Virus record (IMG/VR): IMGVR_UViG_3300044712_001034
Span: 1 to 64,000 of that record
Origin: a virus
Direction: 5' to 3' (one strand)
Length of the DNA: 64,000 bases
The translations under genes were made by a program, and so were the position numbers. A model generated the notes under the pieces. That model was given only the letters and a program-made list of their open reading frames with translations. It did not search any database and was not told the origin of the DNA. How positions within the stretch are numbered: position 1 is the first letter of the stretch; each line of letters begins with the position of its first letter. Positions 1-7,413 of this stretch are shown piece after piece.

Positions 1-16
1 CTCCCATTTTAGGTTA

Positions 17-574
17 TTACTCTAAGGAGAGTAGATCAATACTCTCCTCTTTTTCAACGGTATTGTTAGACCTATCTCCATTATTGGATTTTCGGCCACG
101 TTCTGGTTTAAGAACCCATGACAATGGGGATCCCTCAAAACTTGCAAGCATAGAAATAAAGTCAAACTGCACTACCTTTATTGAAATGTCTTTAATCGAG
201 TCTTGTTTAATTTCTCGTTTTCCCGGTTTTCCGGGAACCTCAGAAAACAGCTCGATATAATCACTAACGGTAATTTTAACCCCGCTGTCCTGTTCGGCGG
301 TCGAAAGATCCGAGTCAAGGAACACTTTCAATGCTTTTATTCCAGTTTCTTTATGAAAGAAACCCTCTACACCGGTATTGAAAGAGTTTCCTATTTCAAG
401 GAAACTTACCAGATTATTAATTCTTACCTTTTGAGCAGAGTCATCCCGCAGCCCGGCAGCCAATTGCGAAAGACGAAAGGTAGAATATGACTTGTCTTTT
501 CCGTCGATAACTACGGTCAAGGTCACTAAAGTTTTAGAAATTTCTTTTGGGGTAACTGCAATCTGTTCGGTCAT
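17..574 (-). CDS. Hypothetical protein, 185 aa
   Basis: I do not recognise the family. The protein is soluble, with no signal peptide or membrane segment. Its acidic C-terminus follows a short basic, Asn/Ser-rich linker (about residues 158-172). The ATG at 574 has GGAG 10 nt upstream on the minus strand, which supports the start. It is the only minus-strand gene at this end. The long non-coding stretch 594-1290 separates it from the divergent plus-strand block, so it probably belongs to a unit continuing off the left edge. Function unknown. Confidence 0.7.
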   Translation of the reverse strand: MTEQIAVTPKEISKTLVTLTVVIDGKDKSYSTFRLSQLAAGLRDDSAQKVRINNLVSFLEIGNSFNTGVEGFFHKETGIKALKVFLDSDLSTAEQDSGVKITVSDYIELFSEVPGKPGKREIKQDSIKDISIKVVQFDFISMLASFEGSPLSWVLKPERGRKSNNGDRSNNTVEKEESIDLLSLE

Positions 575-1114
575 TTCTGAATTTCTCCATTAGATAAAAT
601 GCTTGAATTTTAGGGATATTTCAATCCCTCATTATCTTACCAAAAACTATGTAGTTTATATCGTGTTGTCGACTTTTGCAGGTTTGAGGGTTATTTTTTC
701 GGCTAAATTTTCGATGAAATTCTAAGCCGTCAAGATATGAGAATAATCTTGAAACTTTTCCTGACTGAGAAGATATAAACGTTGTAAGGAACCACATATA
801 GAATAGCACGTTTTAATTACTTTTGTTACTACTAATTACGGTACGTTTGTTACTAATTACATTATATTCTTTTTTACTGTATTTTTATTCTTTTTTTTTG
901 GAGAAATTTTTTCTTTCACTAGAGCAAACGGTAAACTCGGATACCAGGCAGTATTCGTGCTGTTGGTGCTACCTGCAGCCTGATACCGAAACCTAATCTA
1001 ACGCTGTGCAGTAGTATTTAAATGAAGATTAGAACGTTTAAAGAGGAACGTTAGAACGTAAGATTAAAATAAGTTAAACTAGTCTTTAAAATTGGTATGC
1101 TGTATAGGCAGTAC

Positions 1115-1134
1115 AATGAGCACAAGTGCTCATT
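1115..1134. repeat. Perfect 9-bp inverted repeat
   Basis: AATGAGCAC and GTGCTCATT are separated by AA. The repeat is flanked on both sides by the 13-nt direct repeats at 1094-1106 and 1139-1151, so the whole cluster looks like a protein-binding array. It is not followed by a T-run, so it is not a terminator. Confidence 0.7.
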
Positions 1135-1225
1135 ACATGGTATTCTGTATACACCGGGAGCGCTCCACCCGGTGACATGTACGTGATTCTAAGTGATAAA
1201 ACGCTTAGAACGTGATAAAAATTTT

Positions 1226-1259
1226 TTTACAGAAAAGAATTTTATTTCTTTTCTGTAAA
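1226..1259. repeat. Long hairpin just upstream of the first plus-strand gene
   Basis: A 14-bp stem (TTTACAGAAAAGAA paired with its complement) closes a 6-nt loop at 1240-1245. It ends about 30 nt before the GTG start at 1291. It could be a 5'-UTR structure or an operator. It lacks the GC-rich stem and T-tract of the terminators further right. Confidence 0.65.
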
Positions 1260-1290
1260 GATAATTTTAAGTAAATGAAAGGATTATATT

Positions 1291-1803
1291 GTGGATAATA
1301 ATACTTTTTCTGCAAAGTTTAAAAAGAAATTTGAAAGGTTTCTAAGTACCCTAAATTTAAATATCCTTTCAGAAATAAAAGGATATGGATGCAGTATAGA
1401 AATATTTCCTGATTTTAATCAGGTAATTATTAAACGTAAGGGGCAAAATTTATTTACCCAAAAAATTCTAGTTGAAAAAGAAAAACATATCGAACACTAT
1501 AATATTAATTCCAATTGGAATTTTAGGGAAGAAAATTTTCTTCCCTCGCGCGAGGATATTTCTTTAAGGGACTGTGAAAGTAGATTTTTCAGCGTAGTTG
1601 AATTATTAACTTTCCCACAGGAAAATGAAAATAACTGGGTTGTAATTACAATTCAGATTCATAATTCAAAAAGAATATTTACTTGTATAAAGAAAATTAT
1701 TAATGATAAAGAATTTTATGTTGCGTACAGAAATGATTTAGTGCCGATTTTGCTTTTAGATGAAAATTATATGATTGTAGAAAAATATCTACAATCGTAC
1801 TAA
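1291..1803 (+). CDS. Hypothetical protein, 170 aa
   Basis: Unrecognised soluble protein with a basic N-terminus (Lys-rich residues 9-16) and alternating hydrophobic strands. It starts with GTG, preceded by GAAAGGA at 8-nt spacing; no in-frame ATG near the 5' end has a comparable site. It is the first gene of the plus-strand accessory block and is closed by terminator module 1. Function unknown. Confidence 0.7.
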   Translation: MDNNTFSAKFKKKFERFLSTLNLNILSEIKGYGCSIEIFPDFNQVIIKRKGQNLFTQKILVEKEKHIEHYNINSNWNFREENFLPSREDISLRDCESRFFSVVELLTFPQENENNWVVITIQIHNSKRIFTCIKKIINDKEFYVAYRNDLVPILLLDENYMIVEKYLQSY

Positions 1804-1815
1804 ATAGAGAAAATA

Positions 1816-1853
1816 AAAAATCCCCCGATTATTTCGGGGGATTTTTTATTTAA
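1816..1853 (+). terminator. Terminator module 1 with TATTTAA element
   Basis: A GC-rich stem (ATCCCCCGA/TCGGGGGAT) is followed by six T and TATTTAA at 1847-1853, then an AT-rich leader and AAGGAG. It is the first of ten modules with this same architecture. Confidence 0.85.
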
Positions 1854-1880
1854 CACTACAAATTAAAAAGGAGAAAAAAA

Positions 1881-2045
1881 ATGGAATTCGAAAATATTTT
1901 TGAATTTGAAGAGTATTGTGCGTTCTGGGGATGTTTACCAAGACAGAAAACAATAAATAACGGAACAATTTTTTCCCAGAAAAATATGGAAGTTCTAGGA
2001 ACCTGGGAAAAGAAAGGAGATAAATATTATATCTATAGGCTGTAA
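1881..2045 (+). CDS. Small hypothetical protein, 54 aa
   Basis: A short ORF starting ATG behind AAAAAGGAG and ending just before terminator module 2, so it is a one-gene unit bracketed by two modules. The product is rich in Glu, Phe and aromatic residues. No known domain is seen. Confidence 0.6.
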   Translation: MEFENIFEFEEYCAFWGCLPRQKTINNGTIFSQKNMEVLGTWEKKGDKYYIYRL

Positions 2046-2065
2046 TGGGCTAGAATAATTGCCCA

Positions 2066-2107
2066 AAAAAAATCCCAGGATTTATTTTCCTGGGATTTTT
2101 TATTTAA
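2066..2107 (+). terminator. Terminator module 2 with TATTTAA element
   Basis: The stem AATCCCAGGA/TCCTGGGATT is followed by a T-run and TATTTAA at 2101-2107. The downstream leader CAACCGATTAGAAAA is nearly identical to the one after module 8. Confidence 0.85.
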
Positions 2108-2132
2108 CAACCGATTAGAAAAGGAACATAAA

Positions 2133-2618
2133 ATGCTAAAAACATTTGAAATTGATATTGAAAAGACGGATTTATCCGCTGCAAATTATGCCCGTGAGAA
2201 TTCTTTATCTTTCATTTTTTTTCTAAAAGATGGGAGAAAATTACTGGACACGCATGGTCTGTTAGAATCTGGAATTCTAACAGACCATGAAATTATTATG
2301 CGAGAAAAACCAGATATTATTTGCTGCTGTTATCCAAAAGCTTGTTATCAGCGTTATTTTCAAAATAACGCTGTAGAATCTGTAAATCTTCTGGATGAAG
2401 AGGAAACAAAAGAAAACGATTACAGTCCAGAAATTGTTTTCGCAGATTGTTATAATAATACTGTTTGGGTTTCTATTTGTAGATGGACAAATGAAATTGA
2501 TTTATATGGATGGAAAAATGGTAGACAGTATAAAAGAGCTATTTATGTAGCTTCTTTTACTAAGAAAGAGCAGGATGAATTTTATGGAGAGAAAACTAAA
2601 AAACTCAAAAGAATATAA
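2133..2618 (+). CDS. Hypothetical protein, 161 aa, with Cys cluster
   Basis: Unrecognised protein. It has a compact cysteine group (ICCCYPKACY, about residues 67-76) that could bind metal, and an acidic middle. ATG follows AAGGAAC. It is a single-gene unit between modules 2 and 3. Function unknown. Confidence 0.65.
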   Translation: MLKTFEIDIEKTDLSAANYARENSLSFIFFLKDGRKLLDTHGLLESGILTDHEIIMREKPDIICCCYPKACYQRYFQNNAVESVNLLDEEETKENDYSPEIVFADCYNNTVWVSICRWTNEIDLYGWKNGRQYKRAIYVASFTKKEQDEFYGEKTKKLKRI

Positions 2619-2625
2619 TCTTACT

Positions 2626-2660
2626 AAAGCCCTAGAATATTCTAGGGCTTTTTTATTTAA
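2626..2660 (+). terminator. Terminator module 3 with TATTTAA element
   Basis: An uninterrupted stem AAAGCCCTAGAA/TTCTAGGGCTTT with a minimal loop, a T-run, then TATTTAA at 2654-2660. A second leader hairpin follows directly. Confidence 0.85.
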
Positions 2661-2680
2661 CTAAACAATTCTGTTTAGTT
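2659..2680 (+). promoter_or_regulatory. 5'-leader hairpin with ATTC loop
   Basis: AACTAAACA, loop ATTC, TGTTTAGTT: a perfect 9-bp stem starting inside the TATTTAA element and ending about 20 nt before the Shine-Dalgarno site of the next gene. A similar hairpin with the same loop precedes the gene at 3435. Confidence 0.55.
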
Positions 2681-2710
2681 ATATTACAATTTCTCAAAGG
2701 AGAATATATA

Positions 2711-3112
2711 ATGAAATCGGGAACTGTTGCTTTCGTGATTTTTTGCATTATTTTAACGCTAGTAGGAATTCTAGCGTTAGTTAGTAATGCAAAAGCAGAA
2801 GAACCGGATAATTTTGGTTATCAGGTTTATTTACCAGTAATTTCTTTTCAACCAGATAACCCTCCGGTTTATCAAGAAGTTAAATTGGGTTATGATATTT
2901 CTTTTATCGGGTGGTTGGGATTTGGTTCTAGATATGCTTATTTCTTTGAACCAATTTCCCCAGATTTTATGGTTATTTCTGGGGAAAAGTTTCACAAAGT
3001 GGAACTTAAAACTTCCTCAATTGAAGAAGATAGAAAGAAAGGAAATTATAGTTTTCTTCTAGTAACTAAACATGCTACTTGGGATAAATATTTTGTGTAT
3101 GTGAAAGATTAA
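2711..3112 (+). CDS. Predicted secreted protein with signal peptide, 133 aa
   Basis: The N-terminus is a classical Sec signal: MKSG, a hydrophobic core at about residues 6-25, then NAKA-EE as a likely signal-peptidase site near residue 29. The mature part is about 100 aa, beta-rich and aromatic, without recognised motifs. AAGGAG precedes the ATG. It is a single-gene unit between modules 3 and 4. An exported phage protein may act at the cell envelope, for example in superinfection exclusion, but this is inference. Confidence 0.7.
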   Translation: MKSGTVAFVIFCIILTLVGILALVSNAKAEEPDNFGYQVYLPVISFQPDNPPVYQEVKLGYDISFIGWLGFGSRYAYFFEPISPDFMVISGEKFHKVELKTSSIEEDRKKGNYSFLLVTKHATWDKYFVYVKD

Positions 3113-3117
3113 TAAAT

Positions 3118-3156
3118 AAACTCCCTAGATTAATTTCTAGGGAGTTTTTTATTTAA
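3118..3156 (+). terminator. Terminator module 4 with TATTTAA element
   Basis: Stem AAACTCCCTAGA/TCTAGGGAGTTT, loop TTAATT, T-run, TATTTAA at 3150-3156. Confidence 0.85.
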
Positions 3157-3182
3157 GGACATAATTCAAAAAGGAGATAGAA

Positions 3183-3347
3183 ATGGAATCTGTATATATT
3201 GAAAAAGAAAATGGTAAGTATGTTGTAAGAGATGATAAAAATAATATCATCTACGTGCAGAATCAATTAACCTTTGAAGAGATTGTAATTAACTTCAAAG
3301 ATCTTAATTTCTTAGTGATTGATGGAAAAACTGGTGAGGTTCTTTAG
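3183..3347 (+). CDS. Small hypothetical protein, 54 aa
   Basis: Short ORF behind AAGGAGATAGAA, bracketed by modules 4 and 5. The product is acidic and looks like two short beta hairpins with a helix. No domain recognised. Confidence 0.6.
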   Translation: MESVYIEKENGKYVVRDDKNNIIYVQNQLTFEEIVINFKDLNFLVIDGKTGEVL

Positions 3348-3353
3348 TTTTAT

Positions 3354-3390
3354 AAAATGCCCCGATTAATTTCGGGGCATTTTTATTTAA
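3354..3390 (+). terminator. Terminator module 5 with TATTTAA element
   Basis: Stem AATGCCCCGA/TCGGGGCATT, loop TTAATT, T-run, TATTTAA at 3384-3390. Confidence 0.85.
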
Positions 3391-3410
3391 GGAAACAATT
3401 CTGTTTTCTT
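3389..3410 (+). promoter_or_regulatory. Second 5'-leader hairpin with ATTC loop
   Basis: AAGGAAACA and TGTTTTCTT pair (one G-T) around loop ATTC. It matches the position and the core ACAATTCTGT of the hairpin at 2659-2680 while the outer stem bases differ. Confidence 0.5.
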
Positions 3411-3434
3411 ATAATTCAATAAGGAGAATTTGAA

Positions 3435-3743
3435 ATGGAAAAGAAAATGATGGTTATTCGCAATATGAATGAATTAGCTAGGTTTGTTTCTCAGGGGAAA
3501 ATTTTCCCCGTTATTTCCTCTGTAGATACTGTCGCTATTTATTTTGTAAAACCGGATAATTCGATTAAAGAAGTTAGGACGATTGAGAATAATGATATTC
3601 CAGGAGAATATCTTATTCATCACGCCCATGATAAATCAGAATTATTGGAAAATATTGAAGAATTTAATCGCGGGAAAGAGAAAGCCGCGATTGTAATTGA
3701 AGAAAGTATGAATATTTCTTTACCTCTAAAGATTTGGCTTTAG
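3435..3743 (+). CDS. Hypothetical protein, 102 aa
   Basis: Small soluble protein with no recognised motif. AAGGAG precedes the ATG. It is a one-gene unit between modules 5 and 6. Function unknown. Confidence 0.65.
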   Translation: MEKKMMVIRNMNELARFVSQGKIFPVISSVDTVAIYFVKPDNSIKEVRTIENNDIPGEYLIHHAHDKSELLENIEEFNRGKEKAAIVIEESMNISLPLKIWL

Positions 3744-3788
3744 AGGCCTTCCTTATTAGAAAAGGAATATAATATGTAAATAAATATA

Positions 3789-3834
3789 ATCCCCGGAAAT
3801 GGTAAAATAAACCTTCCGGGGATTTTTTATTTAA
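3789..3834 (+). terminator. Terminator module 6 with TATTTAA element
   Basis: The stem ATCCCCGGAA/TTCCGGGGAT has a longer loop that itself contains GGT/ACC. A T-run and TATTTAA at 3828-3834 follow. Confidence 0.8.
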
Positions 3835-3848
3835 GGAGATAATTCAAA

Positions 3849-4028
3849 ATGGATGAAATAGAGTTATGCAAGTTACCTTGTGAAATTCAAAATAAGATCT
3901 TTGAAAGCGTAAGTTATGAGTTTTGGGATTTGATTTATTACAATCCTGAAACAAAAGAAATCCGCTATTTTGATTATGATAGCGGAGTTAAACTTCCTAA
4001 TCCTTGGCTAAAAGTTATAGAGAAATGA
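3849..4028 (+). CDS. Small hypothetical protein, 59 aa
   Basis: Starts ATG 11 nt after AAGGAG. It contains LCKLPCE near the N-terminus and an aromatic-rich centre. Its TGA overlaps the next start (ATGA), indicating translational coupling to the membrane peptide that follows. Confidence 0.6.
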   Translation: MDEIELCKLPCEIQNKIFESVSYEFWDLIYYNPETKEIRYFDYDSGVKLPNPWLKVIEK

Positions 4029-4135
4029 AACCAGGAATAGATAAAGGAGCTTCTAATTGTTTTATAGGAATATTATTTATTATATTCCTAGTATTGTTAA
4101 CAATCACCCTAGTGAAATTCTTTGGAGGAATATGA
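4025..4135 (+). CDS. Single-span membrane peptide, 36 aa
   Basis: ATGA overlap with the upstream gene. Residues 13-33 form one transmembrane helix after a short polar N-terminus. It is one of many tiny membrane peptides in this block. An inner-membrane location is inferred; the role is unknown. Confidence 0.5.
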   Translation: MKPGIDKGASNCFIGILFIIFLVLLTITLVKFFGGI

Positions 4136-4233
4136 AATATACCAGGCCGTTAATTTCTTATCGCTTGTATATTCTGTTTTTGTTTCTTTTCACGCTAGTA
4201 TTACTAGCATCTGCATTTGGATTAGGAGATTAA
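4132..4233 (+). CDS. Single-span membrane peptide, 33 aa
   Basis: ATGA overlap with the preceding ORF and TTTGGAGGA as ribosome-binding site. A basic N-terminus (KYTRP) precedes one hydrophobic helix at about residues 11-30. Function unknown. Confidence 0.5.
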   Translation: MKYTRPLISYRLYILFLFLFTLVLLASAFGLGD

Positions 4234-4234
4234 A

Positions 4235-4420
4235 ATGAAATATAATTATATTTCTCTTGTAGAAAAAAGGATTTTTTCCGGGCCAATTGTGGAATTCCCA
4301 CAAAAAGAAATTCCAGCAATTCCTGTAAAACCATTATTTCCGGAAGATTATCCGGAAATAAATACATTTCCTACTACAATGAAAGAGGATGAATATGGCA
4401 GAGTATCTTATTACAACTAA
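4235..4420 (+). CDS. Proline-rich small protein, 61 aa
   Basis: Starts 1 nt after the previous stop with TTAGGAG upstream. Residues 16-46 are rich in Pro and Ile, suggesting an extended chain rather than a folded domain. Its 3' end overlaps the next ORF by 26 nt. Confidence 0.5.
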   Translation: MKYNYISLVEKRIFSGPIVEFPQKEIPAIPVKPLFPEDYPEINTFPTTMKEDEYGRVSYYN

Positions 4421-4559
4421 AAATGGAAAACATATTATAGTGGAAGAAGAAAAAAGGATTCAAATTCCACTAGAAACTCAGCGAGAAATCAAATTGAAAA
4501 TTCATCCAGAAGATTATCTTTTGGATAGAATTTTTGATACTATGCAGAGGGTTAATTAA
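4395..4559 (+). CDS. Small hypothetical protein, 54 aa
   Basis: Overlaps the end of the preceding gene by 26 nt, with AAAGAGGA before the ATG, and is followed immediately by the ATG at 4560. A beta-hairpin-like N-terminus precedes a helix; no known motif. Confidence 0.5.
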   Translation: MAEYLITTKNGKHIIVEEEKRIQIPLETQREIKLKIHPEDYLLDRIFDTMQRVN

Positions 4560-4769
4560 ATGGAACCAGGGTATATAGAACCTTCAACCTGGTTTGCAGA
4601 AATTAATTGTTTCAACTATTCTAACTCTAAATTTAGTATAGGAGAAACAGTTATTTATAACGGAAAAACATTTGAGATAACAGGAGTAAATAAAACCTCT
4701 TCTGGATTTATTTATTCTCTCGCTGAAAGTGAAAATACTTTCCGAGAAGAAGAATTATCTCATTTGTAA
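4560..4769 (+). CDS. Hypothetical protein, 69 aa
   Basis: The start directly abuts the upstream stop codon. The central part (FSIGETVIYNGKTFEITG, about residues 22-39) resembles a small SH3-like beta barrel, a weak impression only. It is the last gene before module 7. Confidence 0.55.
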   Translation: MEPGYIEPSTWFAEINCFNYSNSKFSIGETVIYNGKTFEITGVNKTSSGFIYSLAESENTFREEELSHL

Positions 4770-4778
4770 TGAGCCTAC

Positions 4779-4815
4779 AAAATAACCCAGAAATTTCTGG
4801 GTTATTTTTATTTAA
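4779..4815 (+). terminator. Terminator module 7 with TATTTAA element
   Basis: AATAACCCAGAAA pairs with TTTCTGGGTTATT, then a T-run and TATTTAA at 4809-4815. Confidence 0.85.
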
Positions 4816-4841
4816 CGACAAAATTTAAAATAGGAGGAATT

Positions 4842-5111
4842 ATGAAATTTACCCTAACGTTTAATTATTCCAGGAATGATCCAGAAAAAGTAATAAGAGT
4901 TGAAAAAGCTATTTTGGAAACTCTGCAAAGCGAAAAAGGATTTTATCCTTTTCCAACTTATCATGAAGTAGGATTTACTTATTCTACTATTTTCGAAACC
5001 GAAAAGAATCCTCATTTACTTGTCACAGAAATTTGTGAGAAATTAAAAGAGGAAGCTGATTTATCACAGATTCAATTATTTAGGATTGATAATGCTAGCA
5101 AAAAGGGGTAG
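4842..5111 (+). CDS. Hypothetical protein, 89 aa
   Basis: A strong TAGGAGG precedes the ATG. A small alpha/beta protein with no recognised motif. Its 3' end overlaps the next gene by 20 nt. Confidence 0.65.
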   Translation: MKFTLTFNYSRNDPEKVIRVEKAILETLQSEKGFYPFPTYHEVGFTYSTIFETEKNPHLLVTEICEKLKEEADLSQIQLFRIDNASKKG

Positions 5112-5397
5112 AAAAAATATACGTAACGGGGCAAAAAGAAATTCTGTTGCCTTGGTAGAACTAATGTTATTTCTGGAAAGGAATAAAACTTTTCCAGTTT
5201 TAGCGTGCTATCTTCCAAACATGAAACAATCTTTAGGAGTTTATAATAAGGAGAAAAAATACGAAGAAATTCCAATGATTGAATCTTTAGAATTTGAACT
5301 TGGTGGTTTTAGAGGAATTATGGAAAAGATTAAAGAATGGAATCATCCATATTCCGCTATTTCGGAAAAAGTAATTTCACAAGGATTATTTGATTAA
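5092..5397 (+). CDS. Hypothetical protein, 101 aa, basic N-terminus
   Basis: I place the start at ATG 5092, with AGGA 6 nt upstream, rather than the in-frame TTG at 5086. The N-terminus is strongly basic (KRGRKNIRNGAKRN), compatible with nucleic-acid binding; the rest is unrecognised. Confidence 0.55.
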   Translation: MLAKRGRKNIRNGAKRNSVALVELMLFLERNKTFPVLACYLPNMKQSLGVYNKEKKYEEIPMIESLEFELGGFRGIMEKIKEWNHPYSAISEKVISQGLFD

Positions 5398-5406
5398 GGA
5401 GAATAT

Positions 5407-5595
5407 ATGGAAAAAGTTCTAGTTTTTCTTGTTGTTGTTCTTTGGGCGTTATATTTTAATGCCTCAAATCTTAGAACTATGGAAATAAAATACTTTATGA
5501 AGGATATATCCGGGTTTCATTTCTATCTGGATATTTTCTTTACAACTGGTTTTTCTATTTATTTCCTAATCCAAATTTTTGGGTATATATTCTAA
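5407..5595 (+). CDS. Small two-span membrane protein, 62 aa
   Basis: Hydrophobic segments at about residues 3-18 and 38-60 flank a short polar loop. AAGGAG precedes the ATG. A holin-like or envelope role is possible, but nothing specific shows it. Confidence 0.55.
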   Translation: MEKVLVFLVVVLWALYFNASNLRTMEIKYFMKDISGFHFYLDIFFTTGFSIYFLIQIFGYIF

Positions 5596-5606
5596 AGGAG
5601 AATATT

Positions 5607-5777
5607 ATGATTATAACATGCAATTGCAAACATTCAGCACAAGACGAGTTTCATGGAATTAATAAACGCGTACATAATCCAATAAGCAAAGATAGGAAAA
5701 TTATCGGATATAGGTGCACAGTTTGTGGTAATATTAAATCTGTGAAAGCAGAAGAAATTCAAGAAAAGAAAAAATAA
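5607..5777 (+). CDS. Zinc-ribbon microprotein, 56 aa
   Basis: AAAGGAG precedes the ATG. The pairs C5-x-C7/H9 and C37-x2-C40-G form a minimal zinc ribbon with a Lys-rich tail. The architecture resembles the family repeated on the minus strand between 25117 and 34904. Likely metal binding; target unknown. Confidence 0.6.
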   Translation: MIITCNCKHSAQDEFHGINKRVHNPISKDRKIIGYRCTVCGNIKSVKAEEIQEKKK

Positions 5778-5783
5778 TTAGTA

Positions 5784-5819
5784 AAAGATCCCGATTAATT
5801 TCGGGATCTTTTTATTTAA
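5784..5819 (+). terminator. Terminator module 8 with TATTTAA element
   Basis: AAAGATCCCGA/TCGGGATCTTT, loop TTAATT, T-run, TATTTAA at 5813-5819. The leader CAACCGAATTAGAAAA matches that of module 2. Confidence 0.85.
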
Positions 5820-5847
5820 CAACCGAATTAGAAAAAGGAGAAAAGAA

Positions 5848-6201
5848 ATGTATCTAGATGGTCAAATTGTTTTTGATAAAACTAGTAATAGGTTATTGGC
5901 TTATATGGGATTTTATGAAGATAAAGCAAGTAATTTCTTTACTTGCTTTGTTGATAGCAAAGGAAATGTAATTAAAAATTATAATGGTGATATTGTAAAA
6001 GATACTACGCATTTTATTTCTTCTAATCCAGAATTGATTCCTTCTGATATTCAAAAAGAAGTTTACAGAGAAGCAGTAGTAATATCTATGTATCAAATTA
6101 ATACTGATTTAAATAGAGATGAGTTTTTAAAGGAGCTAGAAAAACTTTTTAATAAAGTTAGTGAATTGCTTGAATCTGGGATAATTCAAAAGGGTAAATA
6201 A
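5848..6201 (+). CDS. Hypothetical protein, 117 aa
   Basis: AAAAAGGAG precedes the ATG. The N-terminal half is beta-rich and the C-terminal half (about residues 75-115) helical and charged. No recognised domain. It heads a run of five genes ending at module 9. Confidence 0.65.
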   Translation: MYLDGQIVFDKTSNRLLAYMGFYEDKASNFFTCFVDSKGNVIKNYNGDIVKDTTHFISSNPELIPSDIQKEVYREAVVISMYQINTDLNRDEFLKELEKLFNKVSELLESGIIQKGK

Positions 6202-6204
6202 GAA

Positions 6205-6480
6205 ATGCAACTTACATCTGAAGAAAGATTCAAAATCGCAAAAGATTTTGAAAGGTATAATCTGGATGAAATTCTAGAAAGATCTAATCAAACGATTAGA
6301 TTTACTAGAAATACTTATCAAGAAATTCTCCGTTCTCTTGATTTATGCGGAGTATTTGAATATTCAATAAAACATGATCCTCAAAATAAAGAGGGTTTTG
6401 TTTTATATACTGATCTTTCTTGTTGGGAATTTACTCAACTATATAATATCTATGAAAGAATTATTCTAGAGGAGAATTAA
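6205..6480 (+). CDS. Hypothetical protein, 91 aa
   Basis: Begins 4 nt after the upstream stop. Mostly helical and charged; no motif recognised. The weak ribosome-binding site suggests coupling to the upstream gene. Confidence 0.6.
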   Translation: MQLTSEERFKIAKDFERYNLDEILERSNQTIRFTRNTYQEILRSLDLCGVFEYSIKHDPQNKEGFVLYTDLSCWEFTQLYNIYERIILEEN

Positions 6481-6481
6481 A

Positions 6482-6598
6482 ATGGATGACGAAACAAGAG
6501 GTTGTATTGCAGAAATTGCATGTATTATTCTTTTAAGTACTGTTGTTTTATGTTTTGGATTAGTAATGCTTCTTACTACTAATCCAAATTTATGGTGA
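6482..6598 (+). CDS. Single-span membrane peptide, 38 aa
   Basis: GAGGAG precedes the ATG. An acidic N-terminus is followed by one hydrophobic helix (residues 9-32) containing Cys residues. Function unknown. Confidence 0.5.
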   Translation: MDDETRGCIAEIACIILLSTVVLCFGLVMLLTTNPNLW

Positions 6599-6602
6599 AA
6601 AA

Positions 6603-6686
6603 ATGATTCCAAAAAACAGCGAATGGGTTTATACTTTGGTAATTGTATTTCTTGTAATCCTGCTTTTAGTTATTCAAGGAGTTTAA
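6603..6686 (+). CDS. Single-span membrane peptide, 27 aa
   Basis: Very short ORF ending inside the ribosome-binding site of the next gene. Residues 10-26 form one hydrophobic helix. Kept because of its tight packing and its likeness to neighbouring membrane peptides. Confidence 0.35.
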   Translation: MIPKNSEWVYTLVIVFLVILLLVIQGV

Positions 6687-6687
6687 A

Positions 6688-6933
6688 ATGCAAGCCAGTA
6701 TTATTAAAAGCGAAGTGAAAAGAGTTTTAGGATTAATCCTAGAACAGAAAGAAAGTGTAACCAAGAAGGAGGAATTACTTCCTATATTAAAACAATACAT
6801 TCCTCTTATTTTTTCTTCTGAGGATATTGAATCTTCCAGGGGTTTATTAACAATCCTTGGTGGAAATAATAATCTCCCCTTTGATGTAATTCAAGAAGCT
6901 TTGGAACAATTTGAAAAGGAGAATAAACAATGA
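6688..6933 (+). CDS. Hypothetical protein, 81 aa
   Basis: CAAGGAG precedes the ATG. All-helical and charged, without known motif. The stop overlaps the next start (ATGA). Confidence 0.6.
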   Translation: MQASIIKSEVKRVLGLILEQKESVTKKEELLPILKQYIPLIFSSEDIESSRGLLTILGGNNNLPFDVIQEALEQFEKENKQ

Positions 6934-7361
6934 TTGCAGTATTAACATTCCCAGTCAAGATAATTTTGTTTCCTTTTAAATTCCCGAAAGTATTTCTTTT
7001 CCTACTTGCGGTAGGATTAATGCTTTTAATTGGCATTAATATATCACATGGTTTTACAAAACATTGGGATACTTATGACTCTGCTAAAAATTGTTTTAAT
7101 AATAATGGAGCGCAATTAATAATTCGCTCTGAAGAATGGCCTGAAAAGGCCAAACTATATTGTCTAATTCCTGGTGAGGGAATTGCAATTCAAGTAGTAA
7201 AATTAATAAATGGTAAATGGGAAGAAATTACTTCTTATGTTACCAAAATAGAGAACGCCAATGAGATTAATCTCATTGAATTTGTAGAAAGTGATATGGG
7301 GAAATATGGTTATTATAATTATGTTTCTCCTGCTTTGCAAGAATTGATTATTGTTCCATGA
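6930..7361 (+). CDS. Membrane-anchored protein, 143 aa
   Basis: Hydrophobic residues 1-38 can span the membrane once or twice. The remaining ~100 residues form a polar, probably extracytoplasmic domain. No recognised motif. It is coupled to the preceding gene and closed by module 9. Confidence 0.6.
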   Translation: MIAVLTFPVKIILFPFKFPKVFLFLLAVGLMLLIGINISHGFTKHWDTYDSAKNCFNNNGAQLIIRSEEWPEKAKLYCLIPGEGIAIQVVKLINGKWEEITSYVTKIENANEINLIEFVESDMGKYGYYNYVSPALQELIIVP

Positions 7362-7377
7362 AGTTATTTGTAACGTA

Positions 7378-7413
7378 AATGCCTAGGATTAATCCTAGGC
7401 ATTTTTTATTTAA
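7378..7413 (+). terminator. Terminator module 9 with TATTTAA element
   Basis: The stem AATGCCTAGGATT pairs with the complementary AATCCTAGGCATT. A T-run and TATTTAA at 7407-7413 follow. Confidence 0.85.

Larger units (their letters stand above)
594..1290. other. Structured non-coding region between divergent genes
   Basis: About 700 nt without a credible gene. It holds three copies of TTAGAACGT (1029-1037, 1051-1059, 1205-1213). A 13-nt near-repeat GGTATkCTGTATA occurs at 1094-1106 and 1139-1151. Inverted repeats lie at 612-629, 1115-1134, 1152-1174 (with an inner GGAGCGCTCC palindrome), 1187-1210 and 1226-1259. Base composition is less AT-rich around 940-1180 than in the flanking genes. It could be a replication origin, packaging signal or regulatory region; the sequence does not decide. 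Confidence 0.6.

Noticed and set aside
621-809. Minus-strand ORF of 62 codons in the non-coding region
   Set aside because: It needs a GTG start with no ribosome-binding site, its product is unlike a protein, and it covers structured repeats.
1226-1259. Long hairpin as a rho-independent terminator
   Set aside because: The stem is AT-rich and no T-run follows on either strand.
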